Shown here: piece after piece, positions 32,423 to 46,100 of the stretch
Layout: each line of letters opens with the position of its first letter
Position numbering within the stretch: the first letter of the stretch is position 1
Source of the DNA: Hybos culiciformis
Taxonomy: Eukaryota > Arthropoda > Insecta > Diptera > Hybotidae
Direction of reading: 5' to 3'
NCBI GenBank assembly: GCA_964007475.1
Contig: OZ023274.1
Location: 60,036,076 to 60,100,075, forward strand
DNA length: 64,000 bases
The notes under the pieces: model-generated
What the model was told of the DNA's origin: nothing
What the model saw: the letters and a program-made list of their open reading frames with translations, nothing else
The model's database searches: none
Translations under genes and position numbers: made by a program

Positions 32423-32822
32423 GGCTTAGTATGCTGACACAAAAAAGTAGTACGCTGTGGAAAAAAATGAGATTTTTCATATACATTTTTGCTGCTGAAA
32501 AATGTTTGAAAATTTTTTTTTTAGTTTTTGCTTTGTAGTACGCTGATAAAAAAAAAAAAATTGTTTACTGGGTGACAAAAAATCTATTTTGCAGCTGCTT
32601 TTTTGCAAATATTTTTCTACCCAGGAAGATAAATGATTGCAAAAACTTGACATTACAAAAAAAAGTTTGTTTGATTTGTTTATTATTGGGTTAGAATAAT
32701 AAAAAAATAATAAAAATAATCAGATGCTTGTATCAAATAGTTGTCAAAATTTATCAAACATTTTTCAGATATTTTTCAGTGATATTTTTTGCAACCTTTC
32801 TTTTTTCACAGCGTACTAAGCC
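32423..32822. mobile_element. 400-bp MITE, TAA target duplication
   Basis: Ends GGCTTAGTATGCTG and, inverted, GGCTTAGTACGCTGTG are flanked by TAA (32420-32422, 32823-32825), as in PIF/Harbinger elements. The interior repeats GTAGTACGCTG. No coding content. Confidence 0.8.
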
Positions 32823-32836
32823 TAAAGGAGTAAACA

Positions 32837-33145
32837 CAATTGGGGCGACAACGACGGCGACAACGACGACTACAACGACAACGACAGCGATATCAGTCGA
32901 GTGAACACAATTACGGCGACGAAATAAATATACAGGAAAAAAGTAAACAAATAGAAAAATAAATAAAAAAATGTATGGTTGTCGTTGTCGCCTGGCGACA
33001 AAATAGAAAAATTTCTAATTTGTCGCCAGGCGACAATGTCGTTTGTCGCCAGTCGTCTCAATTGTGTTCATTCTCATACAAATATATGGTTTCTATTTTT
33101 TTTTTATAGTCGCTATCGCTGTCGTTGTCGCTGTCGCCCCAATTG
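32837..33145. mobile_element. Inverted-repeat element built of GCGACAACGACG words
   Basis: The left end CAATTGGGGCGACAACGACG and the right end, inverted, CAATTGGGGCGACAGCGACA. The interior contains further inverted pairs (CCTGGCGACAAA / TTTGTCGCCAGG) and GTGAACACAATT in both orientations. The flanks share only short AGTA/TA words. The trinucleotide-like GCGACA pattern could also have arisen from simple-repeat expansion. Confidence 0.6.
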
Positions 33146-33396
33146 TTTTTAGTACTTAAACTGGAAGCAATTTGTGAATTCCTATTTTAAAATTTAGTTG
33201 ATTTTATCCGGTTGTTTAAGTCGCTATTGCACAGATTGCTGCAATAAACTAATTTGCTCGCCAACTCATTGTTTAAGTTTTCTTTTTGAACTGACATTTT
33301 GGTGTAAAAAAAACATATGTGAAGTACGTCAACGTTTATAGTATAAAGAAAGGAATTTCTTCATCCATATATACACATCCTTGGTTATAGTAGGTA
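33146..33396. other. Unassigned stretch inside the composite element
   Basis: No recognisable feature. Part of the loop between the inverted arms. Confidence 0.35.
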
Positions 33397-34161
33397 CTGT
33401 GGTGGCATGTTAAGTTGTCACTCGAACAGCGAAGATGTATCGAACATCGAAGCGAGTGGATTTTTTGGCAACATGTTAAGATTTTCTCGCTTCGATACTT
33501 TCGAAAATCATTTTCTGAAATGATTTTTGACGTTAAAAAAAAAAAAAAAGCAAAAAGTAAATAATAATAAATAATTTTTCATACCTAATTATTTTTATTT
33601 ACATTTATTAAAATTATTTTTTTTAATTTTTATAAATAAAAATGTTTACCTACCTTTAGATTATTTTTTTTTTTATTAATATTAAAATAATTTTCTTTTA
33701 ATTATTTTATTTTTAAATAATTAAAAAAAAAATATTTCTGTTTATTCAAAATTAATTTTTATAAATAATTTTGAATAAAAATAATTTCTTTTTTCATACA
33801 TTTTTTTTATTCGATTCCGTATCACTTGAAAAATTTTTTGTGATACCGTAGCGAGAAAACGTAGAAGCGATTTTGTCATAACATACTGCCATTCGATCGA
33901 ATATCGAATATCGAATTTTTCGAAATCTTAACATCCGACCACTGTTGTTAATTCCTCAGAATTTTTTGAGACAGATTGCAACACTATTTTAAAATCTTTG
34001 TTTTCGTTTGTTTGCCATGGTTGTGTTGTGTGTGGTGTGCTGATGTGATTTTGCATTTTTTTAAACTAAATTGTCAAAAACTGAAGAAGCGGAATTTATT
34101 TTCAAAATTGATTGAAATCAAAAAATTTTAAATAAAATAAAAAGAGAAATTAATCTTTGAA

Positions 34162-36186
34162 ATGGTAAGTATTTTTTTTTTTTTTAAATTTCCCGAAACT
34201 TTATTTTTATTTTTTTTTCAATCATGAATTTGCTTCGGGGTTAAGTATTTATTTTGCGGTAAAACTAGTGAACTGTCGTACTGGTGGGGTTGAATTTTTA
34301 GATGATGAATTGACAAAATATTTTTATTTTTTTTTTTAATTTATTAATTTGATTCCTAAAATTTATTCTTCATTTTTATTTTAGGCACGCCGATATGATA
34401 CAAGAACAACAATTTTTTCACCAGAAGGTGGGTAAAGAAAAAGACTACAAATATTAATTAGTTAATAAATACCTTTCTGGTATACCTACATCAAAATTGG
34501 TTTCAGTGTTAGAATAATTTAAGTTCAAAAAATAAAACAAAAACCACATACCTACCTAGCTAGGTTACTAGATGGCAAAGTTGCTTTTAATAGATGTATC
34601 AATGGAATTTACTTCTTTAATTAATGTGTTCCAAAAAATTACGTTTAAGTTAATGTTGCCACATTTTGTTAGTCTAAATCTAAATTACTTACAAATGTCT
34701 TGAAAAATATTGTTTTTTTTTGTTATAGAATTTGGCCTCCGCCAAAACAACTTACATAAATATTGCCGTGCAGTAAAAAAATACGATGCATTTACAATTC
34801 GTTGGCATAAAATCACATAGGAAAATTCCTACCGAAAAGTTAAAGACTGATTTGTAAAACAGGATTAAAACAAAAAAAAAAATATAATGATCAAATATTA
34901 ATGTTTACGAATTAAATTTTGATAAATCGAACTAATTCAATCTGGCCATAAAAGGAACGTATTTATTTTTTCAAATGTAAAACTATGTAGGTATGATTTT
35001 TTTTATTAGCTGGTTGAATTTGATTAAATGAATTATATTCAATCTGGTTGTAAAAAAAACCCTAATTACATCGTATAAATTACTTTTAATAATGATTTTT
35101 TATTGTCTTGTATTAGTCCCATTTTTAAGAATCAAACTTTAATTTTTCTATAATCTTTTACATACAGTTTAATAACATTATTATTGTTACGAGATTTTTT
35201 TTCTACAACCCGCCTTGTTATTAATGTCGGTGTTAACTCCGCGGTTCCACACTTAAAATGTATAGGTACAGTATTATCAGAATTGAGCTCTATTATTTAG
35301 GTGCCTTGATGAACTCTTAGGGTTATCGGATTTTTTTTTTAAATCCAGGTATACGTAGCTAGTTTATAATTAGACATTTTTATTTGAATTTTTTGTTTCA
35401 GGTCGTTTGTACCAAGTTGAATATGCCATGGAAGCTATTTCTCATGCAGGTACATGCCTTGGTATATTGGCTAAAGATGGAATATTGTTGGCTGCTGAAA
35501 AAAGAAATACCAATAAATTATTAGACAGTTCAATATTTTCTGAAAAAATTTATAAATTAAACGAGTAAGTAATTACCTAAAACTACAACTTTTTATACAA
35601 AAATTTCTTATTGATTTTTTTTAGAGATATGGTTTGTTCAGTAGCAGGCATTACTTCTGATGCAAATGTTTTAACTAATGAACTTCGAGTTATTGCTCAA
35701 CGCCATCAGTTAAGTTATGGGGAAGCAATGCCCTGCGAACAGCTAGTATCTTATTTATGCGATATTAAGCAAGCCTACACTCAATACGGTGGTAAGAGAC
35801 CATTTGGTGTATCTCTTCTTTATATGGGTTGGGACAAGCATTTTGGTTATCAATTATATCAATCTGACCCAAGTGGTAATTATAGTGGTTGGAAAGCAAC
35901 TTGCATTGGAAATAATGCTGCAGCTGCTGTTTCAATGCTAAAACAAGAATTGAAAGAGAATGAAGAAATTAAATTGGCAGCCGCACAGGATTTGGCTATC
36001 AAAGTTTTAACAAAAACGTTAGATATGACAAAATTAACGTCAGAAAAAACTGAAATGGCTACACTAACTCGTCAAAATAACAAAACAATAATCAAAGTGT
36101 TGACTAGCACTGAAGTTGATAAATTAATTGAAAAATTTGTTAAAGCAGAAGCTGATGCTGAGCAAGCTAAAGCTCAACAAAAATAA
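34162..36186 (+). CDS. Prosalpha3: Proteasome subunit alpha type-4 (20S core, Prosalpha3)
   Basis: Encodes an alpha-ring subunit of the 20S proteasome, a structural, non-proteolytic subunit gating the chamber in cytosol and nucleus. Coding exons join 34162-34164, 34385-34427, 35402-35564 and 35625-36186 (256 aa); all introns have GT...AG ends and phases fit. The protein starts [20 protein letters not shown] and goes on [12 protein letters not shown], the alpha-type N-terminal signature. The body has [36 protein letters not shown] and [19 protein letters not shown], as in the PSMA4 family. The Lys/Ala/Gln-rich tail ([12 protein letters not shown]) matches the family's variable C-terminus. The first coding exon holds only the ATG. 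Length matches insect orthologues, no damage. The 5' flank is a repeat-element end at 33944, so the promoter and 5' UTR lie within about 220 bp or include element DNA. Confidence 0.96.
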
Positions 36187-37311
36187 TTATTGAAATTTTT
36201 TTTTATAATTTTTTTTTTTTGAGGTGTTAGCTTGTAATTATTTTTTTACTTTAAAGTATTTACATTATTATGAAACATGTCTTATAAAATTCTTTTTGCA
36301 AAGACTTGATTGACATCAGATAAAATACATAATTTGAATAATTATACAGGAAATATATTTTATTTCTCGAGTTTAAACTGTTTTAAGACATCGAAAGTGA
36401 TCTTTTATGGTTTCAAGAATATGTCGGAAAGTTTTCATCGAAAATGGTATCAGATTGATTATATTTTTTAATGATGTAATTGAAATAAATCTGAAACTAT
36501 GGGAGAGATTATGTCTTTATGAGCCTCATTTCATTACATAAATTTAAATGGTAATAATATTCTAATATGGTTTCCGAGTGGAAATTGTAATAACTAAAAA
36601 TTTAAACATTTAAAATTTTATATGATTATGGTGATAAGAGATATTATGACTAAAAAAAAGATCCCAAAACAAAACAGGACGGAAGATACAGATTTTGTGT
36701 CTTTTTTTGTAATCTTTTTTTATAGGAAAAGACACGAAAAAAAAAAGATAAAATAGTTCATATTTTTTTATAGTTTACGTTTTTTTTAACTCGTACCATA
36801 AAATGAGTTTTGATTATAACTCGTACCATAAAATGAGTTTTGATAAATATTCGTTAGTTATGAGAACAAATGAAACTTTTAGACTGGTTTGTAATTTGCA
36901 TGAAGATCATCATGTGAAGAGCAGTATTTTGCTTCAAATTGATGAGATTGATGAATTGATTTATTTTAATTTTTTTGAACAAAACAAAACAAATGAATTA
37001 TTTTTTCTATTATTTTCATTTAAACCAAATATAGGTAAGGTTTAAATTTTCTTCATTTCACGAATTTTTACCTGTAACGGTATTAAAAATTTTGAGTGTT
37101 TTCAGAGAAATTATTAAGATAGAGGAAATAATTTAAAGCAAAACAATTGATCTATGCATTTATAAATGCAAAATAATTGATCTATTGTTATAAAAATTTG
37201 AGAAATGCACCGCTACTATTTCAATAAATTATTTTATAAGCTGTACAAATTTCGGGTTAAACAAAACCATGGAGTGAACAGCAATTTCCAATTGAGGGAT
37301 AACCTGAGCTC
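36187..37311. other. 3' flank of the proteasome gene; no further gene seen
   Basis: T-rich 3' UTR-like sequence. A 31-bp tandem duplicate (AACTCGTACCATAAAATGAG) lies at 36788-36846. 37240-37310 is a fragment of the end of the inverted-repeat element annotated at 22304. The 80-codon frame at 36803-37045 arises partly from the duplicate and has no recognisable domain. Confidence 0.5.
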
Positions 37312-38583
37312 TCAAGATTGTGATGAATCACTGTTTTTTTTTTTCTTCAGAATTTCTCTGAAGAATGTTACTCCGGCATCCCACTTTGTCTTTGAGTGGA
37401 GCATCCTCCCCACTAGATTATTTGGCGACAGCGATGCTCCACGAGAGTCCTTCAATGACGCCCTTTCCCTATCCCACTCTTTACACTTGAAGAGGGTGTG
37501 AAACACGTCATCATCTTCTTCTTCGCAGAAGTCACACGTGGCGTTGTCTTTTCGTCTGAGCCTATGGAGATAGGATTTAAAACAACCGTGCCCTGAAAGG
37601 GCCTGAGTGGAAAAGAAGTCCACCTCGTCGTGCTTTCTCTTCCAAACATTTCTCCACGTCTGGAATTAGGCGATGTGTCCATCTCCCCGACGGACTCTCA
37701 TCCCAGCGTTGTTGCAGCTTTTCAATCATTTCTTGTTGCGCTCGGCTTTAGATCTCTAAGCGAATATCCAGTGTTCCAGCTTGGTACTCCCAGAACACGG
37801 TACCAGAATGGCACCGTCCGACACAGTTGTGTAACTTGATGCAATCCTTAGGGCGGTGCATCTAATCACAGAGGCGGCTTTTTTCCAATAAGACGGTTTG
37901 TCCATTGCCTGGGCCCATGCCGGAGTGGAATACAACATTTTAGAAAGCGTTACTCCAGCGAGAATACTCCCTTTAACTTTACCTGGGCCTTCAATATTCG
38001 GTATCAACCTTGACAAACTCCTGCATGCACTTAAGCTTTTTTCCGTTAATTTGTAAATGTGCGCCTTAAAGCAGAGCCTCCTATCCCCAGGTACGTTAAT
38101 TGGTTTTTCCACTGTATTATGGTGTCTTCTAATTCCAGGCAAGGATTGGTAAACTTCCGCCTATCCGTCACCAAGACCGCTTCCGTCTTATGGATTGCCA
38201 TTTCTAGAAACATTGAGCCATCTCTTAACCCTCTTCAAGCAGTCGTTCTCCCGTACCTCGAGCAGCCCTAGATCGACAGCGGACCAGATGACTGTGACGT
38301 CGCCCGCAAAACCAACCAGGCTGAACTCTTCAGGTAACAACATTCTCAGCAAGCTGTCATAGACGACATTCCACAGGAAGGGGCCTAGTTTCGAGCCTTG
38401 TGGGATTCCGCACGACATTTTGGGGTCCACTTTGAAGTCTTTCCCTTCGAAAAACACTTTCCGCTCGCTCAGATAATTGCTAATGATATCAACTAGATAA
38501 TCAGGTGTTTGCCGCGCCTTTAACGCGTTAATAACATCCGCCCAGTCTATCGTGTTAAATACGTTTTTAACATCCACCAAATT
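37312..38583 (-). pseudogene. R1-like non-LTR retrotransposon, broken 3' part of ORF2
   Basis: Read on the - strand. 38580-38188 is the RT palm: DVKNVFNTIDWADVINAL, CGIPQGSKLGPFLWN, then FAGDVTVI where the catalytic FADD is expected, so one metal-binding Asp is replaced by Gly. 38142-37756 continues with the thumb-like part (ETS/KSLSACRSLSRLIPN; LYSTPAWAQA) in another frame. 37623-37312 carries the C-terminal C-x2-C-x11-12-H-x4-C zinc motif (CDFCEEEDDDVFHTLFKC). At least two frameshifts, and a 5' truncation at 38583, where non-element A/T-rich DNA begins. Typical of a dead-on-arrival insertion. The G+C content is clearly above the surrounding DNA. Confidence 0.88.
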
Positions 38584-41500
38584 TCATATTAAAAATCAAC
38601 TTAATGAAAACTCAACTCTATTTAAACGCGATCATGGAAGAGTAGCAATACGTTCAAAATTTTCCATTATCCAGTCCAACATATTGACATAGTCTGTGGA
38701 ATATTAAAGTCTTTATTGGCTTCCTACAACTATGCTTCAAAATATTAATTTTTTTTAAAAATTTTTTGCTCCTACTTTATAACTGAGGCCACTATAGTAT
38801 CAAATATCTCGATAAATTACACTGTGCTTCAAACATCATTTATCTTATTTAAAGTAGGCTACAAAAGAGAAGAAAAAATTTAAAATGTCAGTGTGTGAAA
38901 TTTCAATAAACTGAAAAGGGAAAAAAATTCTTTCTTTTTAATTTTAAGCAAAAAAAAAAAAAAAAAAAATAGTTTTTTTTTCCATTTTTAAAATATAATT
39001 CACAAATAAAATATATAAATAAATAAATAAAATTTATCCAAATGCAAATAAAATGGATAAGAAAACGTTATTATATGAATTTAAATTATTGGTAAATTAA
39101 TTAAATTTTTTTTCTCTTCTGAGCTGAATTGAAAAGTGAAAAAAAAAAAAAAAAAATTCCAATACAAAAAAAAAAAAAAAATGTTGTGCTATTTTCTTCA
39201 CAAAATAAAATGACGCGAAGAAGACTTCCATTTTTAATGAAAAAAAAAAAAAAAAAAATGAGAAAATTATGAAAAAAAAACTTATTTTAAAATTTTATGT
39301 CCTTTTTAATTTTACGATTTAAAAATTTTTTTTTTTTTTTTGTTACGTCAACTTTATTAATTTTTTACGGAGCGATTTCGTTCGAAAGGAAAAATTATTC
39401 AAAAAAAATTGATTTTTTTTTTTTAAATTTTGAAAAATTTTTATTTTTATTATTTTTTTTTGTGAACAAACTCGTTTTTTTTTTTTTCTTTTAAAAATTT
39501 CTTTTTTTATTTTATTTCTATTTTTTAATTTGGAAAATGCAAAAAATTCCTATTTTTTTTTTTGTTTTAATTTTTCATAATAATAAAATATACTTGTTAT
39601 AAATTAAAATAATTAATAATAATAATAAAAAAAAAAATGAATTTTTTGACATAAATTTTAATTTTGATTTTTTCCTTATTTTGACGGTCCCCCCTCCCTT
39701 GTTTCCGATTGCAATTATAAATAATTAAAAATAATAAGGTTATTATTATGTGCGAAAAAAAAAAAAAAAAATTGTATAAAACTTGTTTTCACGATCGACG
39801 ATTAACAATTCTTAAACAAAAAAAAAAATTGCATGAAAAATTTTTGTAATTTGAATTTTTACCTTGATGGAAAAGGATTTTTGCTGTTGGCTAAGCTCTG
39901 CACTCTGTACCTATCAGTTTTGTAGAATTTGCTAAACATGTAATCTACCTATCTACCACCTTACTAAACTCTTATATCGACCGCCGAATTAACTGTAGGT
40001 ATTTTGTGACAAATCAAACCCATTTTTGGGAGTTTCAAATAATTTCATACAATTTTATTTACATACTTACTTAGGACTAGGTAGGTAGGTAGGTAGATAA
40101 GGTATATATATCCCATTTTGCCTTCATGTACAGGTTATTTCTATCTTTTAAACACAGTTAATAGGGCAAGGGTGAAATTGCCTTTTATTTTTTTCAATTT
40201 GATTTTCAATTTGATTTTTTGTTTTTATATGCGGGGGGTATGTATACCACAGTAGTAGGTATTTACATAGTGTAGATAGATACTTAATTGAAAATTATTC
40301 GAAAAACTCGCAGCACTATAGGTATATAGGTAGGTATACCTAGGTAATAATTAATAACTAAGTATATTAAGGAAAACGAAACATCATTTTTGAAAAAAAA
40401 ATTTTACCTAGTTAAACCTGCATAATATGTAGGTGCATGAATTTTTTCAAAATTAAATTTTCACACAATTATTTATATAAATTAGTTACCTATTTGCCTA
40501 AATATTTAGTTTTGTTTTCGAACTACCTATGTTATCTATGCCCAAGGAAAAAAAAATTCTGACGAAAACAAAATTTCTTTTAATTATTGTTAATTTTCTT
40601 TGACAAACATATAACAATAAGTAATGTATAACTAAACTAGATAGGTATAATAAACTAGATAGGTATAAACTAGATAGGTATAACTAAACTAGATAGATAA
40701 TTTTAGCCATCTATCTTAATCTACAATCGATGAAATATTTTTTTATAGGTATATGTACTTAAATAATCCCTGAAATAAACAATATTGTAGTTTTGTTTGA
40801 ATTCTTTGTTGATGGCCGAGATAAAGTTGAAATGATTTTAAATAGTCTTTTGAGAGCTGAAAGAATTTCTCAATGCAATTTCCCAACGCAAACCTGAAAG
40901 AGAATTCTTCACAATGATTATCATTTATAAGAAACGAAATTCTTTACTAAATATAAAAACAAGAAACAACTTAACGATAAGGTTGCTGCAATTGGCAAGT
41001 TATAAATGTTTTGGACAAGCAACACCATTACATTTTCCTAAATTAATATTAATCTATTTTTTAATTACAATGAGTACTATGAGTACTATGAGTAGATACC
41101 TATCTCAAACTTGTTTTTTTTTTTTCAACCGTACCGCTTGTTGAAAATTACGAATATCACAACTGGTTACCTATCCTGGGTACATACCCATTTCTTGAGT
41201 TAAAAAAATAAATGTACCTATTTAGGTTTTCTGTATACCTATCACAAAATTATAAATAAAATGATAATAAATGTTTTGGATACCTACTTTTTTTTTTTTT
41301 TTTTTGCTTAATAAACATAACTAGGTGTAATTAATATGTAAAAATTAAGAAAAAGACTCTTATTCGATTACGAGATATGTCTTTTCGAAATTCTTCGACT
41401 ATAAATATACTTATATATATATATATATACATTTTACGGAAACACCTTGATTAATTTTTTGTTTATTTTTAGATTTTCAAATGTCGAAGTAAATATTGAA

Positions 41501-42616
41501 TATTTTTGTTTAAAATTTAATTCTTTTTTTGATTGTTTTTTTTTTTTTTACTTAACAAAACTTAAATTTTTTTTTTATATAGTTTTATATTTTATCTATA
41601 AGTCAGTAGTTAGTAATGTTGAGAAAATAGCATTTTGTGGAAATAAATTTAAACAAGTGTTTTTTTTATTTTTTTTTATTTATTTATTTTTTTTTTTTCA
41701 TTTTTTAATAACTAAAAATCCTGGTGTGTGTCCGTGTATATATTTATATACAAAAAAAAAAAAAAAATAGTCAATAATTATATACTGTATAACTACCTAT
41801 ATTTATATTTTTAAAACAATATAATTTTGGAAGATGTTTCTAATAATTTATTTATTTATTTAATTATTTTTTTTTTTTTTTAATTTTATTTTAGATCGAA
41901 CTTGATCATAAAAATGTTCTATGCTCAAGTTATGTTTTTTTGTAAAACAAACAAAAACTTAATCGGTTATTTACATATGAAATAACCCTGTGAATATAAC
42001 TAAAAAATGGAAAAAAGGTATAGGTAACTCATTTTTCTTTGGGGGGGGGGGGGGGTTACAAAAAATTACAAAAAAAATGAGTTAGGTGTGCAAAAACATT
42101 TTTCTGCAAAATTCTCTTCAAGTTTTGAAATAATTTTATCTTTAGATAACTATTCGACCGAAAGTTGGTCGATTTCTTAACTTTTAATTGAGATTTGAGA
42201 CATATTTCTATTTCCTTTGATTATTTTCATCTCGTTTGTAGTTACGCGTAAAATTTAACAGATGAATTTCGTTTTTTTGATGACGTGAAGCTGTTGTTGT
42301 TAATATTTCTTTCTAGTACCTACTTATTTGGTATATCTAGTAGGTACATTTTTAGATAATAATAATTCTATCCTTTATAATTTATTTTATATACTTATTA
42401 TATAAAAAGTTTAACAAAAGCTTAAGTAAATAATATGAAATCTCTCTTCTATTATTTACTATTATATGCACTTACTTATATATTATATATAAGATTTGAT
42501 TTAAAATTAATATAAATGAGTTATAAAAAGCTGGAATTTTATAAAATTATTCTTAAAAATTTAAAAATTTTAAAATAAAAAAATTAATTATATTTCAATT
42601 ATTTTTTTTTTTTTAG
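38584..42616. other. Low-complexity DNA upstream of the zinc-finger exon, probably partly its intron
   Basis: Dominated by A and T runs (38950-39780) and by many short TAGGTAGGTA/TACCTA words (40070-41280). A G13 run lies near 42040. No credible exon was found, though the zinc-finger gene needs a start exon to the left, so a short 5' exon could hide here or further upstream. ATT/TAT repeats occur near 42380-42500. Confidence 0.45.
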
Positions 42617-43121
42617 GTTGATAAAGCATTTGGATTGTTAGAAAAAATACCACCACATGATAAAATCGAAAGATATGAAGCAATTCAATATGTTTTAAAA
42701 TTAATGAAATTAAAATTTCGCGAATCATGTGAACAAATTAAACATAATTTATCTATGCAATATCAACAACAACAACAGCAGCAAACATCTTCATCCAGTA
42801 ATCATCGTTCGAATAAAAAATTTAATCATCCGTCATCATCAATATCATCTACTGGTGGACCATCTAGGCAGCAGCAACATCAAAAATCATTGAAAAGATC
42901 GCATAGTTCTTCTGGATTAAATTCAAATGTAATTTGCAGCAGCAGCAGCAGTGGAAGTGGTGGTGGTGGTGAATCACCAAATGATTTGAATCAAAATTTT
43001 GAAAAAATTATGTGTAAAGAAGAATTACCACAGGAAGATGATGATGATGAAGATGAAGATGATGATGATGATGATGATGAAGATGATGATGTTGATGATG
43101 ATGAATTGAATCAATTTCATC

Positions 43122-43172
<51 letters not shown>

Positions 43173-46100
43173 GTTATTCAATAATTAAAAGAAAAAATCA
43201 TATTGAAAATAATCAAAAAAATTTTCTCCATTATAATAAAATTATATTAAAAAAAGATTTTAATAGTGATCGTTATGAAATTTGTGGTAGAAATAATTTT
43301 CCTTCATCTTCGTCGTCTTCGTCGTTGTTATCGTCGTCGTTAATGTCGTCGTCATCGTCACCGTCGCCATCGCAATCATTATCAACATTTCATTCAAAAT
43401 TTGTTAGTTTCAATAATAAATTAAAATCGAACAACAACAACAGCATCAACAGCAGTAGCAGTAGTAGTAGTAGCAGACATGGACCACAATTTACATTTTT
43501 TAAGCTAAATGAAATAAAATTTTTTATTAAAATAGAAACGTATTTAATACGTCAATTTTATGAAAAGTCTTTTAAAGAACATTTTCGAATGCGATTAAAA
43601 ATTGCATTTGATCGTAAACATAAAAAATTTATTAAAAATTTTATATGCAATTTTATTGAAATTGGTGGTATTGATGGTATTAAACCATTGCGTCTACCAC
43701 CACCATCTCTACCATCGTTTAAAAAAGAATTATCATCATTGTCATCAGCATCGTCATCATCGAAAAATGTATCCAATTCAATTAAATTGAATAATAATTT
43801 AAAGAAGGAAGAAAATAGTTTAATAAAAATTGAAAATTTTTATGATAACAGTTTAGATTTTGATAATAATGACCTAAATGCTAATGATATTTTAATGCTA
43901 GAGTATACGACAAATTCATTTAATAATTATTATGATGGTGGCAACAATTATTTTGTGGAACATGATGATGGGATTGATACAACAAATCATGAAACTAATT
44001 TTCAAAATAATTCAAAAATTAATAGTCAAAATAAAAGTATTTTATTAGACACAGTAACTGGAATTGGTGGAATAAGCACTGCTGGTTGTGGTGGTGGTGG
44101 TGTTGGTGGTGGTGGTGGCGGCGGTGGTGGTGGTGGCGGCGGTGGCATAGCATTCAATAGTAGTATTTTAAAATCGAATAGTGGCAATTTTATTGCGCCA
44201 GACGGAAGTGGCGATATCACTGGTGCTGGTAGTAACTCGAATACTAGTTTTGGTAGAAATAAATCTAAGGATAAAAATACATATGATTGCCTTTTATGCC
44301 CAAAAACATATCGAAAAAGAAAGTCACTGATTGATCATTATAAAACACATCCTGGCTTTTGTCACGATTGCGGAAAACAAAATGGAGCAACACTACAGGC
44401 TAGTTTTTATTAATTTTAGAAAATACGTTTAATTAGTAATTAAATTTTTTTTTTTTATTAATTATTTGCTGCTTAATTATCTTTTTAACTTGTCTTAAAA
44501 ATTCTAAGAAGCTAAATATAATATTAAAAAAATAATAATTTCACACATATTTGCAAACTGAATTCATATGGCTAACAATAAAATGATTTCAGCGTTTATT
44601 AGAAATTTAGATTATATTTTTGTACTGCAGATTTACTGCAAATTCAATTCAATATTGAAGAAATGAAAATGAATAAAAATATAATAAATTTTATATATTA
44701 ATATCAGGTATTTGATGTGTCTCCTTGTGAATTAGAATAAATAAATCGAAACATATTGAATTAAAGAAAACACGAACACTTTATAACTAGGGTTTTGTTT
44801 TTTTTTTTTTTTTTTTTTAAATCAGAATAGGGTTTTCAATCTCAATTTTTCCCTAATCGTATAATATTAAAGCAATAAATGCCATAAGTTTTTGAAATAA
44901 ATTACTAAAATTATTGATTAGATGCAAAGGTTAAAAATAAATTTCTTAGCATAAAAGCTTTATGTAATAAATGAAAAATTGTAATCATTGCTGTTGAAAT
45001 AAAGATTCATTCATTAATTCATACATAAATTTTAATGGGACTAGAAAATTTAGTGAGCGTAACAAAATTATAATTTAAATACTGTTTTAATCTTTTTAAG
45101 TAAATTTAGTACTAAATAATTAATTTTAAACAATTATATAATTTATTTAATAGGAAATAATTGACCATAATAAAACGGTGCATGCTAATGAATTTCCTTT
45201 TGTGTGTGATATTTGTGGTGAATCGTATTCGCGGCGACAGCAATTTCATGCACATGTAGAGGCTCATAATAAAAAGGATATGAAAAGTGAGTAAATATCA
45301 AATTCCAATGCCTGGGCTGCAACAATAATATTAATTAATTAATTAATTAATTAATTGAAAAACTTAAATGATGATGCACAATAAATGATTGACATTTATT
45401 ATTATTTTTTGCAGATTTTACCTGTGATGAATGTGGAATGAAGTTTACAGATAAAAAATTACATCGTGATCATTTGGAAGATACTGGTCATAAACCAGAT
45501 GGTGCAATTTGTGAAATTTGCGGATTTAGTTGTACATCGAAAAATGCTTTAGCTCAGCATATTGTTCGTATACACAAGAAGGATAATTCATTTGAATGTC
45601 ACATTTGTAAAAATCTTTTTACAATGAAAGCAAATTTAATGAAGGTTTGTTTGTGTTAATTTTGTTAGTCTTTAATTATCATTTTCAATTTATTGATTTA
45701 TTTGATGCAACAACGATATAATATGTATATCAAGTGCAAAAATCTTAAATTAATATTTTTAGCCACAAATTTTCTTTTATGTATGAAATTAAGAAAATTT
45801 TAAATTCAAAATAATAATAATATGATTTTTGTAATTTCTAGCATGTTCAAATTCATACCGAAGTTAAGCGGACATATGTCTGTGATCAGTGTGGTTCATC
45901 ATATTTCACAAATAATGCTTTGAAAGAACATTACAATAATGCACATTCTCAAACATCAGAAAATAAATGTACACTTTGTGGAAAAACATTCAATTCCACT
46001 AAATCATTACAAAGGCATTTTCAATCTCATTCAGAAGAAAGACCTCACAATTGTTGTTATTGTATGCAGGTAAAGTAACATTTCCTAAATTGAACAAATT

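Larger units (their letters stand above)
30368..33944. mobile_element. Composite inverted-repeat element, hAT-like ends CAGTGGTSGGATGTTAAG
   Basis: The left end CAGTGGTGGGATGTTAAGAT and the right end (inverted) CAGTGGTCGGATGTTAAGAT match for about 40 bp. They continue into arms of about 380 bp (30368-30748) and 550 bp (33397-33944) sharing ATCCACTCGCTTCGATGTTC and A/T-rich filler. The inner ends of both arms read CTGTGGTGGCA outward, so each arm may itself be a whole MITE and the 2.6-kb middle may lie between two inverted copies. No matching 8-bp target duplication was found (CCTATGGT versus TTGTTAAT). The middle holds several later insertions. Unit 1 of the tandem duplication ends inside a copy of the left end. 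Confidence 0.7.

Noticed and set aside
36803..37045. 80-codon frame after the proteasome gene
   Set aside because: Its start lies in a 31-bp duplicate and no domain or splice context was recognised.
37205..37501. + strand 98-codon frame
   Set aside because: It overlaps the R1-like zinc-motif coding on the opposite strand and has no domain.
44026..44220. Pro-rich - strand frame
   Set aside because: Antisense of the poly-Gly run in the zinc-finger exon.
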